Shown here piece by piece: positions 1 through 11,949 of a stretch of DNA of 64,000 nucleotides. The notes beneath the pieces are model-generated. The model made no database searches. It was not told the origin of the DNA and saw only the letters and a list, made by a program, of their open reading frames with translations. A program made the position numbers and the translations under genes. Location of the stretch: assembly GCA_963965975.1 (NCBI GenBank), contig OZ014414.1:4997501-5061500 (forward strand), read 5' to 3'. This DNA is from Xestospongia bergquistia (taxonomy: Eukaryota; Porifera; Demospongiae; Haplosclerida; Petrosiidae). The first letter of the stretch is position 1. Each line of letters opens with the position of its first letter.

Positions 1-1257
1 AAATTTAACAACATTGATGTTATACAGTTGATACTATTAATACAACATACAACGATATGACACAATAACATTACGATGGTTGAGCACGTTCTAAAATTAG
101 ACTCTTTGACCCACAAAACTCATGTACTTAGCTACATGACAGCCCTATATCTACAAGCTTATTATGTTAAGGGACACAAGTTAACAATCTGTGATAAATT
201 ATATATTACAGGCTTGGAGAATAGCTTAGGTTTTTCTAAAAATTACACAACTACTCCTCATTCTAGTAAAACTGTAGTCTGAATGTACAAAAACTCCTTC
301 AATGCATCAATCAGGCTCCCAGTCCAAAACACAGATGTTATGTTAGAAACATTTTTCACAAAGTTATGGCATTACTATTCTAGCTATAATAATGAGTAAC
401 AGTCAAAGGCTCTTCATAACTGAAAAAATGGACTTTCATATTATATAGTTATATGAATACACATTATGGTGCTGGCCATGGCATTACATTAAGTCAATCT
501 CCCAAAAAAAGCTATGTGTTAGTACATATTATACACACAACTATGTACATCAACTTTGATATCACAAGGCTCTATGAATGTAGTCATATTTATAGAAGAC
601 AATACATAATATATGTATTATTACACAAAAACTCTCTAATTCAAGATGCTAGACCTAATGACTTCAATGCAGCTACGTATACATAAATCTGGATCTGACA
701 AAAGTTAGAAGATGCCTCGTTAGTATTAATATTTGTACTACAAAAGCTTGACTACCAAATAGCTACAAGACTATGGATGCAGTCACATAACATATAAGAT
801 AGAGACGCAAATACTAATTTTAAATACCTTAACTAGCTATAGGACAAAGGCTACCAACATTGTTTTGTAGTTACAAGAGTTAAGAGGAAAGTTTTACATA
901 TATCTACATTGTGTACAATTACTCTGACCCGAGTGGTCTTCTCTCTCTTTTACTGCTAAAAATCGAAGCCAGCATATATGGTTTCTTCGTCGCTGTCTTG
1001 GTGATAATTTCTGATCGTTGTAACATTTTCTGTTCGTAATGTGAGCGAGACTTGGCAAGATAGCTTGACTGGATCCAACTAACTGTAGACACTAGCAGCA
1101 GCTTCTCGTCAGCACTGCCAGACGTCGTCTGTCTTCTTGTTGAAATGAAGCGGTTCAACTAGAGTATACTATCTTTACCACTAAAAAATTGGCGCCACTA
1201 AGCGGGTTGTCAAACTTAGCATGCTCAGTTTACGCATCATGATAAGAAGACTACAAG
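1..1257. other. AT-rich stretch without a recognisable gene
   Basis: No domain or splice-consistent coding exon was found on either strand. The longest open segment is 79 codons on the minus strand (919-1158), rich in Ser, Arg and Lys. I do not recognise it, and its codon use is not convincingly coding. It could be a first exon of something outside the window. Treat the stretch as intergenic. Confidence 0.5.
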
Positions 1258-1563
1258 AAAAATAAATAAATATTGTAAAATTAACCTCAACAGATAGTGA
1301 GCATTTAGTTTACTGAACGAGTCACACGATAACATAATAATAAGATCTTACGAAATAATTAACTGATATTGCAAAATTGAATGTATTAAAGGGCGTTCTC
1401 TATTATCTTGAAAAATAAATAAATATTGTAAAATTAACCTCAACAGATAGTGAGCATTTAGTTTACTGAACGAGTCACACGATAACATAATAATAAGATC
1501 TTACGAAATAATTAACTGATATTGCAAAATTGAATGTATTAAGGGGCGTTCTCTATTATCTTG
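1258..1563. repeat. Exact two-copy tandem duplication, 153-bp unit
   Basis: Copy 1 is 1258-1410 and copy 2 is 1411-1563. Read side by side they differ at one base (AAAGGG versus AAGGGG near the end of the unit). The junction is immediate, with no spacer. The unit has no open reading frame. Near identity means a recent slippage or unequal-exchange event, or an assembly duplication. Confidence 0.93.
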
Positions 1564-1979
1564 TTCTATGGCTTACGATGAGGAGCTGCAGGTAGTGCAG
1601 GAGGATAGAGAGAATTGAAACAGAAAGAGATTGCATGATCATAGTAGAGATAGTAATGCTGTTAAGATGAAGATTAAACCTCTGACTATTCCATTCTACC
1701 TAAAGAAAATCGTGTAAGTGGTTTCTGGCAGTCGCACATTCAATTAGTATTGTATGATTATATATGAAAAGCCATTACAAAATTTAGAATTCTACATCAT
1801 CAATGTCAGCTCTTCTTTAAAAAAGACAACAAAACCACAAGAAGTTTATATAATTATAATAAACAAATGATCTTGTATATAAAGCATTATTATAGCAATA
1901 TCTTTGAAGGAACATTAAAATTAAATATTAAAACTGTTGGTAAAAGATTTACTATCTTATTTATTTGATTATTTAGACA
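1564..1979. other. Unassigned AT-rich spacer
   Basis: This lies downstream of the SRCR pseudogene when read on the minus strand. No coding exon, repeat or regulatory signal could be supported here. Confidence 0.5.
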
Positions 1980-3095
1980 TCACAGAGTAAAAGGACAGGC
2001 CCAAAAAGGACCAAGTTCTTTATTCTCTTTGTCTACCACAGCTGACTCAGGATATGGAACTGTTTATGGAGCAGGAGGATAAAGTGCAGGATTATAAGGA
2101 GCGGGTATTGATGGGTTAAAGGATAGAGGAGGCTCTTGAGCTGTGGTTGAAGATGCTTGAGGTGTGTCTAGCCTTGCTAAGGAGATGAGAGGATGGTTTG
2201 TAGTATTCATTGAGCTACGATGATCTGATGGTGTCCAAGTTCAGCCCACATTACAGAATGGATTTCTGACGTTGCGGAATGGATTCTCAGGTAAATTAAT
2301 CTTTCCTTTTTATGTTGGTCTCTAATAAATAGTACTATAACACCAACAATAATCACAAATCCAACAACACTTCCAATTGTAGCCCCATCAATAGTTCCAG
2401 TATGATCAATTGTGTCTAGAAAATATTTTGTAATAATATCAATTTAAAAAAAAAAACTTACAAGAACAAGATCAAATGGTGTTACTACTACCAGTAGTAC
2501 TAGCTGAATCTACGGGGTTAAACAAAACATGACTATTAAATTATCATATTAAATGGTACGCTAGTACTATTAAAATGCGGCATGTTACTATAGCAACAGT
2601 GACTAAATAATGTATTGTCGCTATGGCAACAGTGACTAATAATGTATTGTCACTCTAATTTAACTGTATTAAAACATCTACTTTACAACAGGTAATGGTG
2701 ACATCTTCATTATGTCCACAGTTATAATCTTCACTGCCAGGACATCTCTGACATGTTGTTAGACAACTATCTCCAAAATCACAATCTAGATCATCCAACC
2801 AAATCAATTGAGAAGTGTTTCCTTGTCTATGGAGATAACAACTGATCATGTAGTCTGTTACTCGCATAGACAGATGCTCATATCGATAATAGGTATTATA
2901 AGCTAATTGTTTACATGTTGCTATAGCTTAATATAATCCAAAAGAGTCATCACAAACTGTTCCCCATCGTCCATTACGGTACACTTCAATCAGTCCTTCA
3001 TTGACATAGTTGCCTCCTGTGAGACGTACCATACCATTATATGGGTTGTTCCAGATTTGAGTAGAATCTGTGAGATTACCAAAGTAACTGTTACT
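1980..3095 (-). pseudogene. Decayed single-pass receptor with one SRCR domain
   Basis: Three exons can be traced, with phases that fit. 2687-3095 carries a near-complete scavenger receptor cysteine-rich domain: a VRLTGG start, RWGTVCDD, the IWLDDLDC core, and a closing CGHNEDVTITC. 2462-2509 is a Ser/Thr linker of 48 bases. 1980-2415 has a hydrophobic membrane segment (about 2330-2400) and a cytoplasmic tail with two NPF motifs and Pro/Tyr-rich sequence. Splice sites are canonical, including a GTAAGT donor at 2461 and a CTAG acceptor at 3096. Disabling changes are TAA at 2928-2930 inside the SRCR fold, TGA at 2472-2474, a frame shift just after the membrane segment near a run of A, then TGA at 2241-2243 and TAA at 2064-2066. 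SRCR proteins of this layout are abundant in sponges, where many are membrane receptors. Retained introns indicate a duplicated gene that died, not a processed copy. Earlier exons (signal peptide, further domains) were not found. Confidence 0.8.
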
Positions 3096-4338
3096 CTAGA
3101 ATATCTGTGTCATATGTGTGTCATATAGAGTATATATGATATAGCTTTACTAAAATGTACAGACTTGCAGTCATTCTAAAAAGATTCTTTAAAAATTAAT
3201 TTATTGACATAAGAGTTTAACAAAAGGTATTATAATATAGTTATCTAAAATCTTTGTCGCATTGACTGAATTCTCTTAATTATCTTTGTAGCTGTGGAGA
3301 TGTCAATGCATTATAATCAAGATATTGCCAATGAAAGCAGGATAGCTCCTTAGAAAGAGAATGAGAGAGGAGAGGCGATATACATGTACACTTACAGAGT
3401 AAGTACAATACCTGACACTTTAAATTTACTTTGTTGGTAGATCATAGAACAATTGATAAATTTAATTTTAATTACACAATCAGCTACTGAGGATCTGTCC
3501 TTTCCAATTTTCCGAATTACAGTTATTTACAGTATTTCTGTCACACCTCTCCTCCTCCTCTAAAGTGAGACCCGTGCCAAGAGAGACTGTACTTTCTGTT
3601 TAGTTGAATCTCCATTTTTAATAAGTTTCTGTTGATCTGTCATACTGTTGTCCTTGAAGGAATAAGGTATGATCCTATTAATAATTTCTTTATGTGTTCA
3701 CAAATAAGAGAGTTTGGGGTTATATGCAATGACTATGTCATGAAGGCTTATAGTCCAAAGAAAATCTTGTTCATTGTTTATTAGTCTTATATGCAAGCTT
3801 GCTGTATTAAACTGGTCATTATTAAGGTTAATACTATGTGAGACTAGTTCAGTAAATTGGACTTTCCTTAGTGGATGACCAGATGCTCAAACGTGACCTT
3901 TCTTAGTGTATTGTTCAGATGCTTCTTCTTTTAATGTGAGAATGTGAGTTAAGTCCAATATCTTTGCATTTAAACCACATTTTACTAACCAATCAGAATG
4001 CTTGAAACCTATTGCATCATCAGCTTAGCTGCACAAATTATTATCAATAGTAAAGCCTAAAAAAAGATGTGACATTAAGAATAAAAGTATAATTGTTCCA
4101 AAGTAATCCTTGAAGTTATCACAAGCATAAGGTGATTACTACTTTTGAGAATAACTTTTTGACTGGAATCTGCCATTCTGTCTATAAGTTACAATGTCAA
4201 GGAATTCGACTAAAGTCACCAGACATCCTTTCTTACATTAAAAGTAAGTGGATGTCTCGGTGTGACCTCAATCCACAGTATAATTTGGACAAATGTTATT
4301 ATAATTATTTTACAATATAAGTGGATCATTGATGTAAC
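3096..4338. other. Upstream flank of the SRCR pseudogene, no clear gene
   Basis: AT-rich. A 62-codon plus-strand ORF at 4132-4320 resembles no family known to me. Part of its 3' end (around 4270-4320) recurs in degraded form near 10445-10505, so it is probably dispersed-repeat sequence. Missing SRCR exons may lie here, but I could not identify any. Confidence 0.4.
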
Positions 4339-4837
4339 ATGTAAGTATTTGTATTTAGCTGTATTTAAATACTTTTTTTGAGTATTTGTATTTGTATTTG
4401 TATTTTGAACTTTCGAAATAAGAAGTATTTGTATTTCAAATACTTTGTGAAATCTTCAAATAGTCCCTTTTAAATAGTTTGTTTCTTCTGCATAATTATG
4501 TGTAAGATCTATGGACACCTATAAGTACCAACAAGTACACTGTCTGTGATATAGGATTAATGTTGCCTAACCGACAAAACATTTGAAGAACTTATGTTTA
4601 TTAGATGCAATCAAAAATATGTAATGATTATATAGTTGATTACATGTAAAACGAAATAATGGAGGTGTTATGGATAGTACAAAGAAGTATTTGAAAAGTA
4701 TTTAAATACTTTTCAAAGTATTTGTATTTGCATTTGAAATACATTCCTGCTAGAAGTATTTGTATTTGTATTTTGTATTTCATATTTTGAGAGTATTTGT
4801 ATTTAAATACTTTTCAATGTATTTGACCCCATGCCTG
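4339..4837. mobile_element. hAT-type MITE, copy 1 (5' end degraded)
   Basis: A non-coding element built of short inverted GTATTTGTATTT/AAATAC blocks. It is homologous over its length to the copy at 9798-10264. The right end reads GACCCCATGCCTG and closes with CTG, matching the other copy. The left end has diverged, so no target duplication can be seen here. No transposase is encoded; such elements are moved in trans by a hAT transposase. Confidence 0.75.
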
Positions 4838-6841
4838 TATTGGACTATACACAGGTGATGCTTGATTGGTTGATAGGAACCTCCTTTTTTTCATAGAAAA
4901 TTCTAAAATTCTTGGACTAGTCTGTGTGCATAATGGTCTAGTTAGACTGTTAAACAGCATTATAAAGTGCTGAGCTGGCAAATATTAATTTCCACGTCCT
5001 TAAAACATTGAGCATACCTATCAATAATAATTAATACATGAAAATCATTTGATAAAAAGCAGCTATATAGCTGTGTCCTTAATGAGTGTTCATGGGCAGA
5101 GATTTGTCTCACAGCACCCACTACACACTAAATTGTAACTCTCTTTAAAAGTCCTTTTGTATGGACCTAATGTATATATATATGATAATAATATTATAGT
5201 TAGCATTTCTATTATGATATGTCAATACATTATGTTAACAGTTAAACTGGACATTTACTGTAGTATTATAATTATAGCTTCTTTCCAGGACTAACTATAG
5301 TTTACAATGTGTAGTGATGTCCAGTACTACCATATCTTGTCTCTTGTATTAACTAGCAATCCTATATATCCCAGGATATACTAAGTAGTCCCTAAGACTA
5401 GACCAATGTCAACACTGAGAATCCTTAAATTGATACTGGTTGTGTTTAGTACATGTATGTTCCTCAATACCAAGTATCACTGGTATATCTTGATATGATC
5501 CCAACTCAAGAGATATACACATTCCTTAGTGCTAAGTATTCATACTAACTGTAGTATATCTTGGAATGGTCAATTTATTAGCCCAGTAAATATGCATCCC
5601 TAAACACTAGTACCACTGGAAACGTAGTACATCCTGGGATGGTGAGTGTCAGTAATCAAATGCATACCTATGTATCACTTAATATTGAGTATCCCTTTGT
5701 ACTTAGTGCATTGTCATTTAGAGAAAAGTTAATTGTATGAGTAAATCTACCAGGACCATTACTGATAACATTTTCAACAAATACTTCTTTTTGCTTGTCA
5801 TTTTCCCTTATCAATATTTCTAAGACAGCATGTGAAGGTTTCCAATTTGTTTTAGTGAATTTTCTTTTTAACCATCATCACAGTGCCTATTCATTATATT
5901 CATGTATTTTTGATATAAACTTATGTGAACTTAACACTATAATTATAGTAGTCATATAAATTTAATTTACATATACACAAATAGTTATGTGCTATGAAAG
6001 ACTTTTTCTATTGTTTCTAAACATTTTTATTCTAGTTAGTGAAAAATCATGTGTACATTAGTCAATAATCTGGAATATTATGACATCATGGCCTGTGAAC
6101 AATGCCATTCCTATTATATTGGATTTCTTTCCTAAACATCTAGCACCTCAACTTTTCATGTTTTAAGTGGATTTGTAACATTTACTGAATAGAACAAAAT
6201 ATTTCTCTCTAGCTTATCATTAGCCTGAGATAAACCAAGTATGTGATGTATAAAATTATTTTAGTAATCAAGATATATATGAGTAATCATAAAACATACC
6301 AACATCTTTTAGTCTCACATTTTAGCACGTATGAAGCTACTCTGACAATTCTTGTTTAGCCTGAGTATGCATGGATTCATACATTATGAGAAAGTTATTT
6401 TTCATGGCACAGTACATCATAGTATTTTGTATAATCAGATGTGTACACTCCTTTCATTATAAGGTTAGTCATATAGATCAATGAACAAATAAATTATGCA
6501 CTTTACATTTCCGAGTAGATTTTTTGGACTTCAAGCATTATTATTATTCAGATATAGGTAACTTGTTTTTCAACTATCCCTTTGCTTTCAAAGTTCTTTG
6601 ATGTCTTTCTTAGCTCAAGTAAAGGTTGCTGTGTAGTTATGTTGCTTAACAGTTAGGGAACTACTGACTAGATTTAAAGACTGTTATTCAGTAGGTCATT
6701 GCCTATCTATACTTTAATTCATAATACTGCTATTGAGAGTATAATTTGTTTATAGTTTCTTTGGTCTTCACTCTGATCTAGTTTATTGCTGTTGTACAAT
6801 TCATGAGCTTATAGGACTGGGTATACAATCAATTATGTTGT
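4838..6841. other. AT-rich spacer with a faint minisatellite
   Basis: No gene found. Between about 5310 and 5720 a loose unit of roughly 90-110 bases recurs three or four times, recognised by variants of 'agtaccactggaa...gtagtacatcctgggatgg'. It is too degenerate to bound exactly. Exons of the INTS2-like gene that begins at 6842 might extend into 6500-6840, but none could be proved. Confidence 0.4.
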
Positions 6842-8359
6842 GTTACTGAGCCACTCCATCCCATCTTGCCACCACTTATTGAAGAGTATGTTCAGGCTGT
6901 TCATCTTGGCTGTCTCTCCTCATCTCGTACTCCAAAAGACATTGCAACCATGACTGTTGTCCAGGTATGAATGTAACTTGTTTTAAAGTAAGTGGCAAAT
7001 AATTTAATATTTTTCGTATCCGGACTTCTTTTACAACTGAAGAGGTATTTGATAATAAAGCCACACCCACAGGACAAAACTTGTTATCTCAAATATTAAA
7101 TTTATATTTCTATCAGGACACATATCTCGGAAATTTGAAACAACTATGTAAGTAGATGCATGGGTGTATACATGGATGATGGACATGTAGACAGAAGGAT
7201 GAATTAATAGAAGTGACAAAACACATGTATAAAAATCCTTACAATTTGTATTTTTGTTCTAGTGATGTTCTGAACTGTTAATGGTACAGCTGGTGGTACA
7301 CTCTCTCCCAAGGCTTATAGTCCTAATATATTGTTACAATTACCAGTGAAGAGATTGTTACAACATGTAGCAACTCACCAGGTCAGTATGGTTGCTATGA
7401 CAACACTATATTTTCTCCAAGCACGGAATGACTTGCTATTATTATCTTTCTCTCAAACACACATTCACAATCAGGAAGTTTATCAGACTATATATTCTTC
7501 TCTACCTCATTTAATCATTTCCTATTTTCCGTACCTTTGTCTTCCAAAGGACTGGATAAAACAAGACACACTTCATCAAGGTACCTAAATTATTTACCAC
7601 ACCCATAATATCTGTCCATTTTGGTCATTATTATTAACATGTATTTGCATATGTCGATGTATTATGTACATGTATAGGTCCTAATCTTTTCAAAGCATTT
7701 TTTAATGTTATCCCACCTTTTGTGTCTTCCAACGTCCTCAGTTATCTCATTTACCACTGTGCTTGCATCTACGTTGTGTCATCTTCTACATGATAATGTC
7801 AGCAAAAGGTTACAGCAGCTGTACTTGTCATTGTGGACAAGACTTAAGTCAATTACATTACAAAGGTGAGAATGTTAAATAGTGTTGTTTTAGTATGGAA
7901 TAAAAATATATATCTGGTTGATTTTGATGTCTTTTACGGCAATTTTTTTAAATATTCAGATTTATATACATGTGCCAGATACTATAAGTTTAACCCCTTA
8001 TAAAACTTGCTAATTACATGTACAGTATTTTTATGTTAAATTTTTCATAATATTTAGGTTGTGGGTGGAGACAGTTAATGGCCTTCGGCCTGCCAATCAA
8101 AGGACACACCCACCCTATACCCATCAAAATCTTGTTGAAGATCCATTAATTATGTTAATATGTGATACTTGTGTTTTCAGGTATATGGTGAGACTGATTC
8201 TCATAAATTGAAGTTTGTTATTTTATGACAAATATTCTACAGTCTTTGAAATCCTTTTAAGAATTTTAACAGCTTACTCATCAGCTTCTCGCATGTGGCG
8301 ATTAGAATACACCCACATTCTAAATTGTACAACCATAGCAATGCCAGAAACATCTTCAG
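6842..8359 (+). pseudogene. INTS2-like (Integrator complex subunit 2) exon remnants
   Basis: Successive plus-strand exons read like the C-terminal half of Integrator subunit 2, an all-helical scaffold of the nuclear snRNA 3'-end processing and transcription-attenuation complex. Exons: 6842-6964 (LPPLIEEYVQ), 7290-7380 (LLQLPVKRLL), 7475-7580 (SYFPYLCLPKDW), 7678-7865, 8058-8180 (LWVETVNGLRP ... DPLIMLICDTCVFR) and 8243-8359 (LFEILLRILTAYSSASR). The last two resemble the family's 'LWVMTVNAL' and 'DPLIVLRCDQRV' blocks as I remember them. GT-AG sites flank each exon, and some junctions keep phase (7380/7475 and 7865/8058). Others do not: within 7678-7865 the likely frame changes near 7745, 8180/8243 does not join in frame, and the next segment stops at about 8734. 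So this is probably a dead duplicate. Assembly indels in a live gene are the alternative. Confidence 0.5.
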
Positions 8360-8365
8360 GTATTT

Positions 8366-8640
8366 AATTCCTAGTCTCATTCCCATACTGTCCAGTCTTA
8401 TTCCCATACTGTATGTTCTAATCTCATATCATGCAGTCTCACTCCCATACTGTACATTCTCAATACAATATTGTTTATTCTGAATCACATCTTATTCCTA
8501 TACCATCCGTTCTTAATTTTCATACTATGTTAGCCTCACTCCCATACCATCCAGTCTCAGTCCCATAACATTAATTCCAATCTCCATACCATTTCCTTAT
8601 TCCAAAGTAATCCAGTCTTACTTGTTTCTATACTACCATT
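8366..8640. repeat. Degenerate ~24-bp tandem repeat in an intron
   Basis: Variants of 'tctcattcccatactgtccag' recur roughly every 20-30 bases. They lie just after the last INTS2-like exon. The repeat is imperfect and has no coding potential. Confidence 0.55.
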
Positions 8641-8790
8641 ATTTTACAGTGTATTCATTCTAATTCCCAATAATTCATCTCATGTTACTCTAGGTCAACA
8701 ATTAAATGCAGACAAGACTGATCGTGTTTCCTAACCTTGTTATACTTAAATATATATTATCTTCTATCCTCTTATTTTGTATGTTATTAG

Positions 8791-9566
8791 GAGCAACAAG
8801 AATGTTGCAACATACTGAAACTAATGATTTTGAGTTAGAAAAGTTGCAACTAGTAAGGGAACAATCAATTCAACTGAGAGAAGGTATCGTCAGTAATCTT
8901 GTACTGATATAGGTTGTTGTCATTAAACTATCATTATTACTATATTGTATAATTATTATTACACAGATCTATTTAAAGGAATGTTGATAGTAGGAAAGAA
9001 CCCTTCCAAGTGTAATGCTTCTAAAAATGACCAGTTATCGCTGAAAGGGCTAAAAATTTCAATACCAGCACAAGTTATCACACCTGTAAATGCTTCATAT
9101 GAAATTACTGCTACTGGATTGTGGGTTGGCAAGTTTGAAATTCCTGAAAATACCAAACTTGTCAGTGGGGTGTGTCATATATAAGTATCTAGCTTATTTC
9201 AGCTTAATAGACCAGTTACAGTTCAACTAGAGCATTGTGCTAACATAACTGATAAGAAACAAGCAAAATATCTCAGTTTTGTTGTTGCTAAATCTGGTCC
9301 ACCTTTCAAGTTTGAATATCTAGAAGGAGGATCATTTTGTCCTGGTTCACAATATGGGACTATACATCTCAAAAAATTTTCATACCTAGCTATAGTACTC
9401 TGTACTATAGATGGGCACATTGGGTTTAGGAAGAGTATTTCAAGGAGTTGCAATTAGCGTGCCATTTTGGATCTAGGAGTATTTCTAGGAGGTGCAGTTG
9501 GTGGTGCCACATTGGGTCTAGGAGCAGGTGTAATCAGTAGTGCCATTGGATATCATTATGCAACTA
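8791..9566 (+). pseudogene. ZU5-like domain gene remnant
   Basis: An exon at 8791-8883 (charged, coiled-coil-like, 'LQLVREQSIQLREG') joins in phase 1 to an exon at 8967-9566. The second exon reads through a conserved domain, 'LSLKGLKISIPAQVITP' then 'PVTVQLEHCANITD', 'SFVVAKSGPPF' and 'GSQYGTIHLKKFS'. This is the beta-sandwich ZU5-like arrangement I associate with large sponge and cnidarian proteins. A Gly-rich hydrophobic segment (about 9470-9560, membrane-like) follows, then a GTAAGT donor. Two stops interrupt the single frame: TAA at 9182-9184 inside the domain and TAG at 9455-9457 before the hydrophobic segment. Both were checked to be in the same frame. A short sequence around 9418-9445 is repeated at 9508-9535. 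Probably a pseudogene. Binding partner and location are unknown. Confidence 0.65.
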
Positions 9567-9797
9567 GTAAGTATATACTGATCAGTTATACATGTATGGA
9601 ATAAAATGTTTAAAACAATTTTGGGTGAGTCAGCAATTGTATGCTTTATGCTATGAGTTGTAAGTTTGAATTAAACTCTAAAATATAGTTATACAGATAT
9701 AATACTGATCTTCCTAACTGCGACTATAGAACTTACAAAGTAATAAATTTGGGGGCATAGATGATACAATTCATAGTTGTTCAAAATACCTTTATAT

Positions 9798-10264
9798 CAG
9801 GCTAATACAAATACATGAGTATTTGTATTTAGCTGTATTTAAATACTTTTTCTGAGTATTTGTATATTTTGAAATTTTGAAACAGGAAGTATTTTTATTT
9901 GAAATACGTTGTGAAATCTTCAAATACTCCTTTTCAAATTATTTGTTTCTCAGCATAGCAGGAAAAGATTTTTGCCCCAATTGATGTTGCCTAACTGACA
10001 AAACATTTGAAGAACTTGTGCTTATTAGATGCAATCAATAATTTGTAATGATTAGTTGATTACATGTAAAAGCAAATAATGGGGATGTTCTGGGATAGTA
10101 CAAAGAAGTATTTGGAAAGTATTTAAATACATTTCAAAGTATTTGTATTTGTATTTAAAACACATTCTTACTAGAAGTATTTGTATTTGTATTTTGTATT
10201 TCATGTTTTGAGAGTATTTGTATTTGTATTTAAATACTATTCAATGTATTTGACCCCATGGCTG
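9798..10264. mobile_element. hAT-type MITE, copy 2, with 8-bp target duplication
   Basis: The element runs from CAGGCTAATACAAATACAT to the closing CCCCATGGCTG. Its inverted ends start CAG and finish CTG. It is flanked by the identical octamer CTTTATAT at 9790-9797 and 10265-10272. An 8-bp duplication with CAG-type ends is the signature of hAT transposition. The interior repeats GTATTTGTATTT and its complement and encodes nothing. Confidence 0.88.
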
Positions 10265-10272
10265 CTTTATAT

Positions 10273-11449
10273 GGACCATATATTCTTATGCAGTAAATGT
10301 TTATCACTTTAAATTATTATGTAATCATCAAAATTTCTTACATAGGTAATTGCAAAATGGAAGTCTGATTTTGGTATTCAAGAATTGAATTGTCCATTTT
10401 TTTGAATTGTCCATTTCATTTTGCTATTAACACTCCCTCATCAAGAGAACAGGAACTCAATTCATGATATAATTTGTACAAGTGTTATTATATTTTACAA
10501 TAAGTAGAAAAAGAGTAGGGTATGCATCATAAGAACATTCCAAACTAATCTTCTATTTGGAATTTCAATTAAGATTATACACTAAAGTGTCGCTGTGGTA
10601 GACTTTTAGCCTTGATTTAATCTCACGTGGACTGCAAGATGATTATTGATGACTCAGCATTTCTCTTCAATCAAAGGGAAAGACTGCCTTTTAATGCGTT
10701 TACTGGGTACTTTGCACTCTAATTGACAAAAGGTCCAATACTTTCCAACTTCTTAGTAAAAGTTAGTGATCCTCCAATGACAGCTATGGTGCTAGTTCGT
10801 GCTCAATGTATCGACAAAGATAACTGCCAAAAGTTAGTAAAACTGTCATAACTTTCCAAAGTATTTTTCTGTTTGGTGGTTACCAGTGCTATATTTTCCG
10901 AGTTAAAGCAATTCAAACCCATTTGCCCGGGCAACAAACACACTGACAGACTACAGTAACCCTCGCTATGCGCCCACGCACAGCGAGGTTAATGACTACT
11001 ATAAAATGATAGTAGTAAAAAATTATAAATTAATTCATTATCTATCAATCCATCCACTAATCAATCCATCCATTCATTCATTCATCAATTCTTTCTATCA
11101 TTTTTCAATAAAAATAAATATTGGCATTGTTATAAATATAAGTCTATAAGAATATGACATTACTGTCCATAATTTCAAAGGAATATGTCAGTAAATAAAT
11201 AAACAAGCCTTGAAAGTTGCACAGGAAATGTTGTCCTTGGTGCAAATAGCTATATATATATATATAGAGAGAGAGAGAGTAACTGCACACTGATTGATCT
11301 ACATATACTATATTAATACACTTTTAAGTATACAAACAATCAATAGCTAGAATTAAGAAGGATTATGTTATTGAAGAACATACTACAACTAACCACAGCT
11401 CTAACTCTAATAGATAATGTTGATGCTTCTCTTTATATATAGAGGTTGA
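10273..11449. other. Non-coding spacer with simple repeats and a GC hairpin
   Basis: No gene found. It holds a hairpin at 10961-10988 (CCTCGCT...AGCGAGG), a run of ATCC/ATTC repeats at about 11040-11095, and a (TA)n(GA)n tract at about 11251-11279. The stretch around 10600-10990 is less AT-rich than its surroundings and could be an old SINE-like insertion. I saw no convincing A/B box pair. Confidence 0.4.
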
Positions 11450-11949
11450 TGCTAAACATGATTTACTGTGTAACTATGCAAGTGAATTCCATGACGCATT
11501 TTTGCAACTAGTTATATTGGAATGAGAATTCTTACTAGGAGTTCCACTCCAGTTCAGTTTAATATCATATCTTCTACTGAATACAGCTATGCTGGAACGA
11601 CAGCAGTTAATGGTGCTACACTTGTCCTTGTACCATCAAGTTTACAAGTGTGAGAGTTAAGTTATGATTATTGTCATCATGGACTAGATGTAGATCATTC
11701 CTATAGGTATCTCTGTTGTTATTGTTGGACATACTGATGAACTAGGTTCAACTTATTTAGCTCTACCATGTCATGGTCAACCTACAGATGAGAATGTTTA
11801 TTATGGAATATCACGTGAAACTAAAGTAAACAATGTTTATGGACAAATCCTATTAGTTGGTTGTAGAGATAACACAACAGTTACTATTACACCCACACAA
11901 AATATACAACTACCTCAGAATATGACTACATTGAATTTTAGCCACTAAT
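11450..11949 (+). pseudogene. IgGFc-binding-protein-like domain, decayed copy 1
   Basis: Two stretches belong to the N-terminal domain family of IgGFc-binding protein (mucin-like extracellular adhesins, expanded in sponges and cnidarians). About 11485-11660 reads 'STPVQFNIISSTEYSYAG' then 'VLVPSSLQV' and ends in TGA. 11706-11949 reads 'VVIVGHTDELGSTYLALP', 'VNNVYGQILLVGCRDN', 'TVTITPTQNIQLP'. The second is open to TAA and follows a TATAG acceptor, so an intron lies between. The upstream part (NYASEFHDAF) is in another frame with a TGA. No full gene can be assembled, so the copy is truncated and damaged. Confidence 0.6.

Noticed and set aside
1980-9566. Alternative genetic code or programmed readthrough, because conserved domains contain isolated in-frame stops
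   Set aside because: All three stop codons occur, at non-equivalent positions, together with frame shifts. Ordinary pseudogene decay explains it, and intact frames (piggyBac core, 200-residue gene) use standard stops.
10961-10988. tRNA or terminator from the GC hairpin
   Set aside because: There is no cloverleaf, no T-arm consensus and no flanking gene.
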